Positions 26,359 to 35,150 of a stretch of DNA of 57,457 nt are shown here, in pieces. Below the pieces are notes generated by a model. The model was not told the DNA's origin, ran no database searches, and saw only the letters and a program-made list of their open reading frames with translations. This DNA comes from Gallionella sp. UBA4121. GTDB lineage: Bacteria > Pseudomonadota > Gammaproteobacteria > Burkholderiales > Gallionellaceae. The first letter of the stretch is position 1. Each line of letters begins with the position of its first letter. The stretch lies in NCBI GenBank assembly GCA_002381565.1, contig DFWZ01000048.1, positions 13,051-70,507 on the forward strand. Reading direction: 5' to 3'. The translations under genes were made by a program, and so were the position numbers.

Positions 26359-27225
26359 ATAAAACCTTTCTTCGCCTTGCGGCCTGGTCTTGAAGCGTTT
26401 GTGCAGCCAGAAATATTGTTCCGGCATTTCACGCACCCGGCATTCGATAAATTCGTTCATCCGCTGCGCGTCAAGCATATCGTCCCCGCTCGGGTAATTC
26501 TCCCACGCGGGATAAAAGGTCAAGACATAACCCTCTCCCCCCGGCAACACGCGGGTAACGCTGGGCACGACTTTCGCCCCGGTCATCTGCGCGATGCGCG
26601 ACACTGAAGTCATGGTCGCGGCAGGCACACCGAAAAAGGGGATAAAAGCGCCATCCTTGACGCCCTGATCCTGATCAGGCGGATAAATGAACGGCATACC
26701 TGATCGCATACCCTTGATGATGGGGCGCAGCCCCTGCTGACGCGAATAGAGATACTGATTGCGAAATCGCGCGCGCTTCTTGAGCAGCAGGTCAGTCAGG
26801 TAAATATTTTTCTGGTTCGCATACATACACACCGTGTCAGTATGCTGAGCAATCCACTGCCCGCCCGCATCCATGCCGACGAAGTGAGGTGTAAGCAAAA
26901 TGGCGGACTGGCCTTTGATGGCGTCAAAGTGTTCCACGCCCTCGACACGAATCAGGCTGCTGATACGCTCAGGCTTCGACCACCACAAAATACTGCGTTC
27001 AATGAGACTGCGGGCGAACATCCTGAAATGATCTCGCATCAGCGTCTTGCGCGCCTTGTCGCTCATCTCGGGAAAGCAAAGCTTTATATTAATGGCGCCC
27101 ACGCGGCGGCGATCAGCCGCCAGCAGATAGAGCAATGATCCGAGTCCATTGCCGATGAATACGATGACACGAAACGGCAGGAAATGAATCAACCACAGAA
27201 CGAAAACGCCGAGGCGCACCCACAT
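26356..27225 (-). CDS. LpxL/HtrB-type lipid A acyltransferase
   Basis: A 289-residue inner-membrane acyltransferase that adds secondary acyl chains to lipid A. It has an N-terminal hydrophobic segment (about 5-35), the catalytic HX4D motif in LTPHFVGMDAGGQ, and PPDQDQGVKDGAFIPFFG, which is typical of LpxL. Its start codon overlaps the stop of the upstream paralogue (TAATG). Acyl-chain specificity cannot be predicted from sequence alone. Confidence 0.92.
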   Translation of the reverse strand: MWVRLGVFVLWLIHFLPFRVIVFIGNGLGSLLYLLAADRRRVGAINIKLCFPEMSDKARKTLMRDHFRMFARSLIERSILWWSKPERISSLIRVEGVEHFDAIKGQSAILLTPHFVGMDAGGQWIAQHTDTVCMYANQKNIYLTDLLLKKRARFRNQYLYSRQQGLRPIIKGMRSGMPFIYPPDQDQGVKDGAFIPFFGVPAATMTSVSRIAQMTGAKVVPSVTRVLPGGEGYVLTFYPAWENYPSGDDMLDAQRMNEFIECRVREMPEQYFWLHKRFKTRPQGEERFY

Positions 27226-28091
27226 TACAACTCCTCGGCCGCTGGCAGCACACCGCCTGGCACCTTATAGCGGTTGTAACTCCATAAATATTGCGCAGGA
27301 CACGCGCGTATTATTTGCTCAAGGGCCGCGTTGATTTGCTGCGGGACAGGCCTCGAAAAATCGAGCGGCAATGGTTCAAAATTCATCACGTAGCCACGTG
27401 CTTGCCGCTCCGCACTGACCAGCAGCACAGTCGCGCCACTGGTCTCTGCCAGTCGCCCCACCAGCGTCATGGTATAGGCGGGGCGGCCAAAGAAATCCGC
27501 CCATACACCTTCGCCCCCGCTTGGCACCTGGTCGGGCAACAGTCCGATAGCCTCGCCGCGTTTCAATGCCTTGTACAACAGGCGCACACCGCTCAAATCC
27601 GCTTTGGCAAGCCTGGCCTGACCTCGCGCACGGCCAGTGCACATCACATCTTCCAGCCAATCCATCCGGGGCTGGCGATACAGTATGGTGATCGGGCGAT
27701 ACTGCGCGCAGTAAAGTCCGGCCAGCTCGAAACAACCCAGGTGCGGCGTCAGATAAATGACGCTCTTACCGCTCGCCTGAGCGGCTTCAAAATACTGCTG
27801 TCCGCGGCATTCCAGCACGGCGCCCAGCACTTCGTCGTAGGATCGCCCCCAAACCCAGGGCAATTCAACGATGCTCTTGCCCGCTTCGGCGATGCTCGCC
27901 GACAACAGCTGACGGCCTGAGTTACCATCCAATGAAAAACCTGCCTGCTGCAAATTTTCCCGCATGCGCGCCGCATACTGCCTTGATAACGCATAGGTCA
28001 GTCGACCAAGCAGCGCGCCTAGAAAATGCAACGCGCGCAGCGGCAGCAGCGAGAACAATCGGAAAATGATTTTGAAGATAAAATTAGTCAT
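27225..28091 (-). CDS. Second LpxL/LpxM-type acyltransferase
   Basis: A 288-residue paralogue of the next gene, with an N-terminal hydrophobic segment, HX4E catalytic motif (LTPHLGCFELAG), and LLPDQVPSGGEGVWADFFGRPA. The ATG at 28091 is preferred over an in-frame TTG at 28109. The two acyltransferases differ in their catalytic acid (E versus D), suggesting they work on different positions of lipid A or that one acts on another lysolipid. Divergent from metK with a 72-base gap. Confidence 0.9.
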   Translation of the reverse strand: MTNFIFKIIFRLFSLLPLRALHFLGALLGRLTYALSRQYAARMRENLQQAGFSLDGNSGRQLLSASIAEAGKSIVELPWVWGRSYDEVLGAVLECRGQQYFEAAQASGKSVIYLTPHLGCFELAGLYCAQYRPITILYRQPRMDWLEDVMCTGRARGQARLAKADLSGVRLLYKALKRGEAIGLLPDQVPSGGEGVWADFFGRPAYTMTLVGRLAETSGATVLLVSAERQARGYVMNFEPLPLDFSRPVPQQINAALEQIIRACPAQYLWSYNRYKVPGGVLPAAEEL

Positions 28092-28163
28092 AGCTGGCAA
28101 TGCTACCAAGTTTTACAGAATTTGATAGAATGCTTTTCTCTTTATTTACGCAAGCGGGAAACC

Positions 28164-29327
28164 ATGAGTGAATTTTTGTTTACATCCGAATCGGTATCCG
28201 AAGGTCATCCAGACAAAGTGTCAGACCAAATTTCTGACGCCATTCTGGATGCAATTCTAGCGCAAGACCCGTATGCACGGGTAGCTGCTGAAACACTGAC
28301 CAACACCGGGCTCGTGGTTCTGGCTGGCGAAATCACCACCACCGCCAATGTCGATTACATTCAGGTGGCACGCAACACCATCAAGCGCATCGGCTACGAC
28401 AACACTGAATATGGCATCGACTACAAGGGCTGCGCGGTACTGGTCGCTTATGACAAGCAAAGCCCTGACATCGCTCAAGGCGTGGATCGTGCATCCGATG
28501 ACTTCCTGAATCAGGGCGCAGGCGACCAGGGTCTGATGTTCGGTTATGCCTGCGACGAAACCCCGACCTTGATGCCGCTGGCGATTTATCTGGCACATCA
28601 GGTTGTGCAGCGTCAGGCGCAATTGCGCCACGACGGCCGCCTGCCATGGTTGCGTCCGGATGCCAAGTCTCAAGTCACCATCCGCTACGTCGACGGCAAG
28701 CCGCATTCCATCGACACCGTGGTACTGTCCACACAACACGCACCGGACATGACACTGGAGGCAATTCGCGAAGCTGCGATTGAAGACATCATCATGCCGA
28801 TGCTGCCTAAAGAATTCGTCAAGGGCAACATCAACTTCCTGGTCAATCCGACCGGTCGTTTCGTCGTCGGCGGACCACAGGGCGACTGCGGACTGACGGG
28901 CCGCAAGATCATCGTTGACACCTACGGCGGCGCTGCCCCTCACGGCGGCGGCGCATTCTCCGGCAAGGATCCGTCCAAAGTGGATCGTTCAGCCGCTTAT
29001 GCAGGCCGTTATGTAGCCAAGAACATCGTCGCTGCGGGCCTGGCCAGCAAGTGCCTGGTGCAGGTATCCTACGCGATCGGCGTGGCAAAACCGACCAGCG
29101 TGATGGTGGACACTTACGGAACAGGAAAAATTTCCGATGACAAGTTGACCGAACTGGTATTGCGTCATTTCGACTTGCGCCCAAAAGGTATCGTGAACAT
29201 GCTCGACCTCTTGCGCCCCATCTATGAAAAGACTGCTGCTTACGGCCACTTCGGTCGCGAAGAACCGGAATTCACCTGGGAAAACACCGACAAAGCGGCA
29301 GCCCTACGGGCTGACGCTGGACTGTAA
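28164..29327 (+). CDS. metK: S-adenosylmethionine synthetase
   Basis: A 387-residue enzyme making SAM from methionine and ATP. The start MSEFLFTSESVSEGHPDKVSDQ is the family N-terminus; the same frame is open further upstream but is not coding. GAGDQGLMFGYA and GGGAFSGKDPSKVDRS are the two MetK signatures. It sits at the head of a methionine-cycle region; ahcY and metF follow downstream under separate control. No SAM riboswitch was recognised in front of it. Confidence 0.99.
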   Translation: MSEFLFTSESVSEGHPDKVSDQISDAILDAILAQDPYARVAAETLTNTGLVVLAGEITTTANVDYIQVARNTIKRIGYDNTEYGIDYKGCAVLVAYDKQSPDIAQGVDRASDDFLNQGAGDQGLMFGYACDETPTLMPLAIYLAHQVVQRQAQLRHDGRLPWLRPDAKSQVTIRYVDGKPHSIDTVVLSTQHAPDMTLEAIREAAIEDIIMPMLPKEFVKGNINFLVNPTGRFVVGGPQGDCGLTGRKIIVDTYGGAAPHGGGAFSGKDPSKVDRSAAYAGRYVAKNIVAAGLASKCLVQVSYAIGVAKPTSVMVDTYGTGKISDDKLTELVLRHFDLRPKGIVNMLDLLRPIYEKTAAYGHFGREEPEFTWENTDKAAALRADAGL

Positions 29328-29485
29328 GCCCACGCCTTCGGCGCTTGCCGGTATTTCGACGAAGGTTCATATCCACGCGAGTGTATGTAAACCCAAGTCA
29401 AAATACCTTAGCGCTTCGCGCAGATGCAAACCTGTAAGCTGCTGGTATTTTTGGCTTAACCGTAAAATCGCTGCGCCACAAAGTC

Positions 29486-29520
29486 AACCGCACCCGGATT
29501 CGTTCCGCGTGCGGTTTTTT
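29486..29520 (+). terminator. Intrinsic terminator downstream of metK
   Basis: AACCGCAC (29486-29493) and GTGCGGTT (29509-29516) form a perfect 8-bp stem followed by a T-run. The 158 bases between metK and this hairpin show no gene. Confidence 0.85.
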
Positions 29521-29533
29521 GTATTAGGGAGAT

Positions 29534-29630
29534 GCTGATTTATTCGGTTTTGTCTTTCCCGCGTAGGCGGGAACCCAATTGAATAAAGGCGCTGGTTCCC
29601 CGCTTTTGCGGGGAAGACGAATAAATCAGC
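29534..29630. mobile_element. 97-bp MITE-like palindromic element
   Basis: The ends are perfect 13-bp terminal inverted repeats, GCTGATTTATTCG (29534-29546) and CGAATAAATCAGC (29618-29630). Each half also carries its own hairpin of the TTCCCGC-GCGGGAA and CCCCGC-GCGGGG type next to GTCTT. Such CCCGC hairpins are widespread as REP/MITE-like repeats in proteobacteria. No transposase is encoded, so it would need one in trans. Confidence 0.8.
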
Positions 29631-29674
29631 GGTTCCTTAGAATCGTCAGCATTATTCGATCAGTCGAGTGTCCC

Positions 29675-29776
29675 ATGCTAAAGCGCGTCTCTGTCGAGCA
29701 ACTTCGTTTAGGTATATACATCCACGAGCTGGGTGGGTCATGGATGGACAAGCCGTTCCGGTGCAATGCGTCTTAG
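29675..29776 (+). pseudogene. Remnant of an HD-GYP (DUF3391) gene
   Basis: Thirty-three codons from the ATG at 29675 read MLKRVSVEQLRLGIYIHEL and then GGSWMDKPF, which is the conserved N-terminus of HD-GYP phosphodiesterases with a DUF3391 domain. The family continues for some 350 residues; here similarity ends after KPF and a stop follows at 29774. The GYP catalytic part is absent. A short open stretch at 29761-29796 in another frame reads VQCVLVDDSKV, reminiscent of a receiver-domain start, but is too short to assign. The remnant lies between the MITE-like element and the ahcY promoter. Confidence 0.7.
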
Positions 29777-29812
29777 TCGATGACTCCAAAGTTTGAAAAA
29801 CGATCCTGTCCC

Positions 29813-29842
29813 TTAGCAAAATAACTATTTTGCGTTTATAAT
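29813..29842 (+). promoter_or_regulatory. Sigma-70 promoter of the ahcY operon
   Basis: TTAGCA (29813-29818) and a perfect TATAAT (29837-29842) are spaced by 18 bases. The start would fall just before the SAH riboswitch, the correct geometry for a leader RNA. Confidence 0.7.
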
Positions 29843-29847
29843 CCGCC

Positions 29848-29922
29848 TCCTCCGAGAGGTGCTGCAGCGGTTATGAACGCCCCGTCAGGCTCGGAGCAGT
29901 GATTTCGTATCAACGGCACCTA
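29848..29922 (+). promoter_or_regulatory. S-adenosylhomocysteine (SAH) riboswitch
   Basis: The ahcY leader has the full SAH-aptamer layout. P1 is CTCCGAG (29850-29856) with CTCGGAG (29890-29896). The conserved core GCTGCAGCGG follows, then CAGGCTCGG. AGGTGC (29857-29862) pairs with GCACCT (29917-29922) as the pseudoknot, next to the conserved CAACGG. In known members SAH binding raises expression of ahcY, relieving SAH build-up. It probably also serves yvlD-metF downstream. Confidence 0.93.
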
Positions 29923-29954
29923 TTCATTAACCCACACAATGAATGGAGTTTTTT

Positions 29955-31367
29955 ATGAACGCTGTTGCAAACGGATTCACCGACTACATCGTCGCCGATA
30001 TGTCCCTGGCTGCCTGGGGACGCAAAGAACTGGCAATCGCCGAAATTGAAATGCCCGGCCTGATGGCCATCCGCAAGGAATACACAGCAAGCCAGCCGCT
30101 CCGAGGCGCACGCATCACAGGTTCACTTCACATGACCATCCAGACCGGTGTACTGATCGAGACGCTGAAGGCACTGGGCGCCGAAGTGCGCTGGGCTTCA
30201 TGCAATATCTATTCCACACAGGATCACGCCGCAGCTGCAATCGTCGCAACGGGCGTGCCGGTTTTCGCGGTCAAAGGCGAATCGCTTGCCGAATACTGGG
30301 ACTACACCCACCGCATCTTCGAATGGGCCGACGGCGGCTTGTCCAACATGATTCTGGATGACGGCGGCGATGCCACTTTGCTGCTGCATCTGGGTGCGCG
30401 CGCTGAAAAAGACGCAACCCTGTTGAACAACCCTAGCTCCGAAGAGGAAATCTGCCTGTTCGCCTCGATCAAGGCCAAGCTGGCTGCCGACAAGACCTGG
30501 TATTCCACCCGTCTGGCCGCCATCAAGGGCGTGACCGAAGAGACTACCACCGGCGTACATCGCCTGTACCAGATGCATGAGCGCGGCGAACTGAAATTCC
30601 CGGCCATCAACGTGAACGATTCGGTCACCAAGTCCAAGTTCGACAACCTGTATGGCTGCCGCGAATCCCTGGTTGATGCGATCAAGCGCGCCACCGACGT
30701 GATGATTGCGGGCAAAATCGCCGTTATCGTGGGTTACGGCGATGTAGGCAAAGGTTCCGCACAGGCCATGCGCGCGCTGTCGGCTCAGGTCTGGGTAACG
30801 GAAATCGACCCGATCTGCGCACTGCAAGCGGCAATGGAAGGTTACCGTGTGGTCACCATGGATTACGCGTGCGAGCACGGCGACATTTTCGTCACCACCA
30901 CCGGCAACTTCCATGTCATCACCCATGACCACATGAAGCGCATGAAGAATCAGGCCATCGTCAGCAACATCGGCCACTTCGACAACGAAATCGACGTCGC
31001 TTCGCTGAAGCAATACACCTGGGAGAACATCAAGCCGCAAGTCGATCACGTGATTTTCCCTGACGGCAAGCGTATCCTGTTGCTGGCCGAAGGTCGCCTG
31101 GTGAATCTGGGTTGCGGTACCGGCCATCCGTCCTATGTGATGTCGTCCTCATTCGCCAACCAGACCATCGCGCAAATAGAGCTGTTCACCCGTACCAGTG
31201 AATATCCTGTCGGTGTGTACACGCTGCCGAAGCATCTGGATGAGAAGGTCGCACGCCTGCAACTGACCACGCTCAATGCAGAGCTGAGCGAACTGACCGA
31301 CCAGCAGGCAGCTTACATCGGCGTACCAAAGAATGGTCCGTACAAGGCCGATCACTACCGCTACTAA
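29955..31367 (+). CDS. ahcY: Adenosylhomocysteinase (SAH hydrolase)
   Basis: A 470-residue NAD-dependent enzyme splitting SAH into homocysteine and adenosine. The start MNAVANGFTDY is set by GGAG six bases before the ATG at 29955; an in-frame ATG 12 bases upstream overlaps that site. GYGDVGKGSAQAMRALSAQVWVTE-type Rossmann sequence (GYGDVGKGSA) binds NAD, and the C-terminus PYKADHYRY is the strictly conserved tail. It is regulated by the SAH riboswitch immediately upstream. Confidence 0.99.
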   Translation: MNAVANGFTDYIVADMSLAAWGRKELAIAEIEMPGLMAIRKEYTASQPLRGARITGSLHMTIQTGVLIETLKALGAEVRWASCNIYSTQDHAAAAIVATGVPVFAVKGESLAEYWDYTHRIFEWADGGLSNMILDDGGDATLLLHLGARAEKDATLLNNPSSEEEICLFASIKAKLAADKTWYSTRLAAIKGVTEETTTGVHRLYQMHERGELKFPAINVNDSVTKSKFDNLYGCRESLVDAIKRATDVMIAGKIAVIVGYGDVGKGSAQAMRALSAQVWVTEIDPICALQAAMEGYRVVTMDYACEHGDIFVTTTGNFHVITHDHMKRMKNQAIVSNIGHFDNEIDVASLKQYTWENIKPQVDHVIFPDGKRILLLAEGRLVNLGCGTGHPSYVMSSSFANQTIAQIELFTRTSEYPVGVYTLPKHLDEKVARLQLTTLNAELSELTDQQAAYIGVPKNGPYKADHYRY

Positions 31368-31386
31368 GTCACAAGCAACTCAGACT

Positions 31387-31424
31387 GCCGCCTCCCTGAG
31401 TATTTACGGGTGAGGCGGCTTTTG
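31387..31424 (+). terminator. Weak intrinsic terminator between ahcY and yvlD
   Basis: GCCGCCTC (31387-31394) and GAGGCGGC (31412-31419) pair perfectly, followed by only four T. Partial read-through into yvlD-metF is likely. Confidence 0.65.
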
Positions 31425-31449
31425 CCATGTTAATACTGGAAAAATACCG

Positions 31450-31800
31450 ATGAAATTGCTACTGATCTGGATACTGAATGCACTGGCCTTGATCGCTGTA
31501 GCGAATTACGTGCCGGGGATTCATGTTGACGGCTTTACGGCCGCGCTGGTCGCAGCCTTCCTGCTGGGTCTGGTCAACGCACTGATCCGCCCCTTGCTGC
31601 TGCTGCTCACCTTGCCGGTAACGCTGCTCACCCTGGGCCTGTTCATTTTCGTGATCAACGGGCTGCTGTTCTGGCTGGTAGGTTCAGTATTACGCGGTTT
31701 TATCGTCGACAGTTTCTGGCACGGCGTATTAGGCGCATTGCTCTACAGCGTGTTTTCATGGGCGCTGTCCGCAGCCGCCGCACAATTGATGAGAAAATAA
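31450..31800 (+). CDS. YvlD/DUF360-type small membrane protein (phage-holin-like family)
   Basis: A 116-residue, very hydrophobic protein with four predicted transmembrane helices (about 1-17, 25-48, 52-75, 85-110). It matches the widespread phage holin family IV-like/YvlD group (NALIRPLLLLLTLPVTLLTLG is the hallmark hairpin). Its function is unknown; it is not evidence of a prophage. Its TAA overlaps the metF ATG, so the two are coupled. The same ahcY-yvlD-metF order occurs in other betaproteobacteria, as far as I recall. Confidence 0.88.
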   Translation: MKLLLIWILNALALIAVANYVPGIHVDGFTAALVAAFLLGLVNALIRPLLLLLTLPVTLLTLGLFIFVINGLLFWLVGSVLRGFIVDSFWHGVLGALLYSVFSWALSAAAAQLMRK

Positions 31801-32636
31801 TGAGCAACTCACATATCAGTTTTGAATTCTTCCCGCCACAGACAACTGAAGGTGTGGAAAAACTTGCCAACACACGCAGTCAACTGGCCAAACTAGACCC
31901 GGAATTCTTCTCGGTGACATTCGGTGCAGGTGGTTCGACACGCGACCGCACGCTGGAAACCGTGATACAAATCAAGGCGGAAGGTCATCAAGCCGCACCG
32001 CACCTGTCCTGCGTCGGCTCCACCCGCGAGAACATCCGCGCCATTCTCAAAACCTATCAAGATGCCGGAATCCGGCGCATCGTCGCCTTGCGCGGCGACC
32101 TGCCATCCGGCATGGCCACGGCCGGCGAATTCCAGTATGCCAACGAACTGGTGGAATTCATCCGTACCGAGACCGGCGATCATTTTCATCTTGAAGTCGC
32201 AGCCTACCCGGAAGTTCATCCGCAAGCCAAATCGGCACGTGACGACCTGATTAATTTCAAAAGAAAAATCGACGCGGGTGCAAATTCCGCGATCACGCAG
32301 TACTTCTACAACGCCGACAGCTATTTTCACTTTGTCGACGAATGCCAGAAACTGGGTGTCGCTACGCCTATTGTGCCGGGCATCATGCCCATCGTGCGTT
32401 ACTCTCAACTCGCGCGTTTTTCGGACGCCTGTGGTGCCGAAATTCCGCGCTGGATGCGCAAGACCATGGAAGGCTTTGGCGACGACAACGAATCGGTACA
32501 GGCATTTGGCCTCGACGCGGTGACCCGCATGTGCGAAAAACTGCTTGCAGGCGGCGCGCCAGGTCTGCATTTCTACACACTCAACCAGGCAGCACCTTGC
32601 ATGGCGATATATGAAAGACTGGGATTGTCAAAATGA
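31800..32636 (+). CDS. metF: 5,10-methylenetetrahydrofolate reductase
   Basis: A 278-residue FAD-dependent TIM-barrel enzyme that makes 5-methyl-THF for methionine synthesis. The start MSNSHISFEFFPP overlaps the yvlD stop (TAATG). SFEFFPPQT, SVTFGAGGSTRDRT, ALRGDLPSG and QYFYNADSYF are the family blocks. It is placed downstream of the SAH riboswitch and ahcY, consistent with joint control of the methyl cycle. Confidence 0.98.
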   Translation: MSNSHISFEFFPPQTTEGVEKLANTRSQLAKLDPEFFSVTFGAGGSTRDRTLETVIQIKAEGHQAAPHLSCVGSTRENIRAILKTYQDAGIRRIVALRGDLPSGMATAGEFQYANELVEFIRTETGDHFHLEVAAYPEVHPQAKSARDDLINFKRKIDAGANSAITQYFYNADSYFHFVDECQKLGVATPIVPGIMPIVRYSQLARFSDACGAEIPRWMRKTMEGFGDDNESVQAFGLDAVTRMCEKLLAGGAPGLHFYTLNQAAPCMAIYERLGLSK

Positions 32637-33973
32637 TGCGCGCACCAGAACTGCTATTGCCGGCCGGCACGCTGGACAAGATGCGCACCGCTTACGCCTT
32701 CGGCGCGGATGCGGTGTATGCCGGGCAACCGCGCTATTCGTTGCGGGCGCGCAACAACGAATTCAAACTCGAAGAGTTGCAAATCGGCATTTCTGAGGCT
32801 CACGCGCTCGGCAAGAAGCTGTTCGTAGCCAGCAACCTGATGCCGCACAACGCCAAGGTCAAGACTTACATGGCCGACATGGAACCCGTGATCAGCATGC
32901 GCCCGGACGCGCTGATCATGGCAGATCCCGGCCTGATCGCGATGGTGCGCGAACGCTGGCCGGAAATTCCTGTCCACCTTTCTGTGCAGGCCAACACCGT
33001 CAATTACGCAGCGGTAAAATTCTGGAAATCGCTGGGGCTGACCCGCGTGATTTTGTCCCGCGAACTGTCTCTGGACGAGATCGAGGAAATCCGCCAGCAA
33101 TGCCCGGACATGGAACTGGAAGTGTTCGTGCACGGCGCGCTGTGCATCGCCTACTCCGGGCGCTGCCTGCTGTCCGGCTACTTCAACCATCGCGACGCCA
33201 ATCAGGGCACCTGCACCAACTCCTGCCGCTGGGATTACAAGATGGACAACGCGGAGGAAAACGGCACCGGCGACGTGGAAAGAATCGACTTCGATTTCGA
33301 CAAGGCGCTGAGTCAGTCCGCACTGTCCGATTGCGGTTCGCAACCACGGCATCCGATGGCCGACCGCGTGTATGTCATCTCGCGCCAGGATCATCCTGAA
33401 GAACTGATGCCGGTGATGGAAGATGAGCACGGCACTTACATCATGAATTCCAAAGACTTGCGCGCAGTGGAACATGTCGAACGGCTGGCAAAGATCGGCA
33501 TCGATTCGCTCAAAGTCGAAGGCCGCACCAAGTCCATCTACTACGTCGCGCGCACCGCACAGGTGTATCGTCAGGCGATCGATGATGCGGTAGCAGGACG
33601 CCCGTTCAACTTTGGCTTGCTGGGTGCGCTCGATGCGCTGGCGAACCGCGGCTACACCGACGGTTTTTATGAGCGCCATCACACCCATGAACAGCAGAAC
33701 TACATGCGCGGCCACTCCGAGAGCACCCGCCAGCAATATGTCGGCGACATCATCAGTTGCGCGGGCGGCTATGCGGAAATCGACGTGAAAAACAAATTCC
33801 AGGTAGGCGACAGGCTTGAAATTATCCACCCCGCAGGCAACCATATCATCCAGCTTGCCGGCATGCGCAGCCTCAAGGGCGAAGCCATCACGACAGCGCC
33901 CGGCAGCGGACACCGTGTGCAAATACCATTGCAGGGCGATCTGTCCAGGGGAATGTTGGCGAGGTTTTTGTAA
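32633..33973 (+). CDS. trhP: U32-family tRNA hydroxylation protein TrhP (YegQ)
   Basis: A 446-residue peptidase-U32-like protein, close in length to E. coli YegQ/TrhP (453). The U32 signature is in ELEVFVHGALCIAYSGRCLLS, followed by the cysteine cluster in CTNSC. TrhP acts with prephenate to form 5-hydroxyuridine at position 34 of tRNAs; this role is taken from the E. coli homologue. Its ATG overlaps the metF stop (ATGATG), so it is the last gene of the ahcY operon. Confidence 0.93.
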   Translation: MMRAPELLLPAGTLDKMRTAYAFGADAVYAGQPRYSLRARNNEFKLEELQIGISEAHALGKKLFVASNLMPHNAKVKTYMADMEPVISMRPDALIMADPGLIAMVRERWPEIPVHLSVQANTVNYAAVKFWKSLGLTRVILSRELSLDEIEEIRQQCPDMELEVFVHGALCIAYSGRCLLSGYFNHRDANQGTCTNSCRWDYKMDNAEENGTGDVERIDFDFDKALSQSALSDCGSQPRHPMADRVYVISRQDHPEELMPVMEDEHGTYIMNSKDLRAVEHVERLAKIGIDSLKVEGRTKSIYYVARTAQVYRQAIDDAVAGRPFNFGLLGALDALANRGYTDGFYERHHTHEQQNYMRGHSESTRQQYVGDIISCAGGYAEIDVKNKFQVGDRLEIIHPAGNHIIQLAGMRSLKGEAITTAPGSGHRVQIPLQGDLSRGMLARFL

Positions 33974-34105
33974 GCGTGCTGATGTATTAGCGGTGATGAA
34001 TCCCGGCCAGGTCACAATGCAGCCTGCTTTGGGTTGGAGTACAGTAGAACCTGTTACAAGGCAGCAGCACCCATAATAGATACGCTCTTTGACAGGAGAT
34101 GAACG

Positions 34106-34654
34106 ATGAGCTGGAAAAACACTGCGATCCGGTATGGGTCACTTTCTATCGGCCTCCACTGGTTGATGCTGCTGTTATTCATCGCGGTGTATGGTTTCAT
34201 TGAGCTGCGAAGCTTCTACCCCAAAGGAAGCGACCCGCGCGAGGCTCTGAAGACCTGGCACGCCATGTTCGGCATGCTGGTCTTCGTGCTTGTCTGGCTG
34301 CGTCTGGCCGCGCGATTGTCCGGCCCCACACCGGGTATCATGCCTGAACCTTCGGGTTGGCAGCAGTTATCCGCCAGACTGATGCATCTGGCGCTCTATG
34401 CGTTCATGATTGCCATGCCACTGATCGGCTGGCTGCTGCTCAGCGCAAGCGGCAAGCCTGTCCCGTTCTTCGGCCTGGAGCTGCCTGCGCTGATCGGCAA
34501 AAACCGTGAGCTCGCATCAAAAATCAAAGAGATACACGAGTTTCTCGGCACGGCGGGATATTACCTGATCGGCCTGCATGCAGCGGCGGCCTTGTACCAT
34601 CACTACGTCACGACGGACAACACACTGACCCGGATGCTCCCCGACCGGAAATAA
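34106..34654 (+). CDS. Cytochrome b561
   Basis: A 182-residue di-haem b inner-membrane protein with four helices. Histidines in GLHWLM (helix I), TWHAMFG (helix II) and HEFLGTAGYYLIGLHAAAALYHH (helix IV) are the expected haem ligands. It likely moves electrons between ubiquinol and a periplasmic acceptor; the partner is unknown. A good AGGAG lies before the ATG. It stands alone after trhP with a 132-base gap. Confidence 0.93.
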   Translation: MSWKNTAIRYGSLSIGLHWLMLLLFIAVYGFIELRSFYPKGSDPREALKTWHAMFGMLVFVLVWLRLAARLSGPTPGIMPEPSGWQQLSARLMHLALYAFMIAMPLIGWLLLSASGKPVPFFGLELPALIGKNRELASKIKEIHEFLGTAGYYLIGLHAAAALYHHYVTTDNTLTRMLPDRK

Positions 34655-34686
34655 AACACTCCTTTTCACCTCTGAAAATTACGACT

Positions 34687-35133
34687 ATGATCTTCTCTAC
34701 GCTCTCCCAGTCCGACCGTTACGCGGCACTGCACCCGCTGTTTCCGCGCGCGTTCGAGTACATCCGCAACACCGACCTGCATGCACTGGCACCCGGGATT
34801 TATCCGCTCATCGGCGACGATCTGTTCGCCATTGTGGAACATATACCGGGACGCACGCGCGAGGCAGCAAAATTAGAAGCGCATCGTCGTTACATCGACA
34901 TTCAGCTAGTCTTGGCAGGCGTGGACGAGATGGGCTGGAAGCAGCTTTCCGATTGCCACGATCCTGTCGATGAATACAGTGCAGAGCGAGACATCCGGTT
35001 TTTCAACGATGCGCCTGATACCTGGATTGCCACGCCGCCGGATCACTTCTGCATATTTTTCCCCGAAGACGCCCATGCGCCGCTGGTCAGCGAAGGACAA
35101 GTGCGCAAGGTGATCTTCAAGATCGCCGTGTAA
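34687..35133 (+). CDS. YhcH/YjgK/YiaL-family beta-barrel protein
   Basis: A 148-residue cupin-like protein of the YhcH/YjgK/YiaL (DUF386) family. AHRRYIDIQLVLAGVDEMGW and the C-terminal FCIFFPEDAHAP block carry the likely metal-binding residues (His, Glu, Asp). E. coli relatives are linked to sialic-acid or sugar-acid metabolism, but no such genes are near, so the role here is open. Confidence 0.9.
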   Translation: MIFSTLSQSDRYAALHPLFPRAFEYIRNTDLHALAPGIYPLIGDDLFAIVEHIPGRTREAAKLEAHRRYIDIQLVLAGVDEMGWKQLSDCHDPVDEYSAERDIRFFNDAPDTWIATPPDHFCIFFPEDAHAPLVSEGQVRKVIFKIAV

Positions 35134-35150
35134 CAAGTAAAATCGCAATT

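Noticed and set aside
28092..28163. SAM riboswitch in front of metK
   Set aside because: Only 72 bases separate the divergent genes and none of the known SAM aptamer cores is visible.
31450..31800. Prophage holin
   Set aside because: The protein belongs to the widespread YvlD-type membrane family and is embedded in a methionine-cycle operon; no other phage gene is nearby.
32654..34015. 453-codon open frame opposite trhP
   Set aside because: Antisense to a conserved U32-family gene, with no ribosome site or motif.
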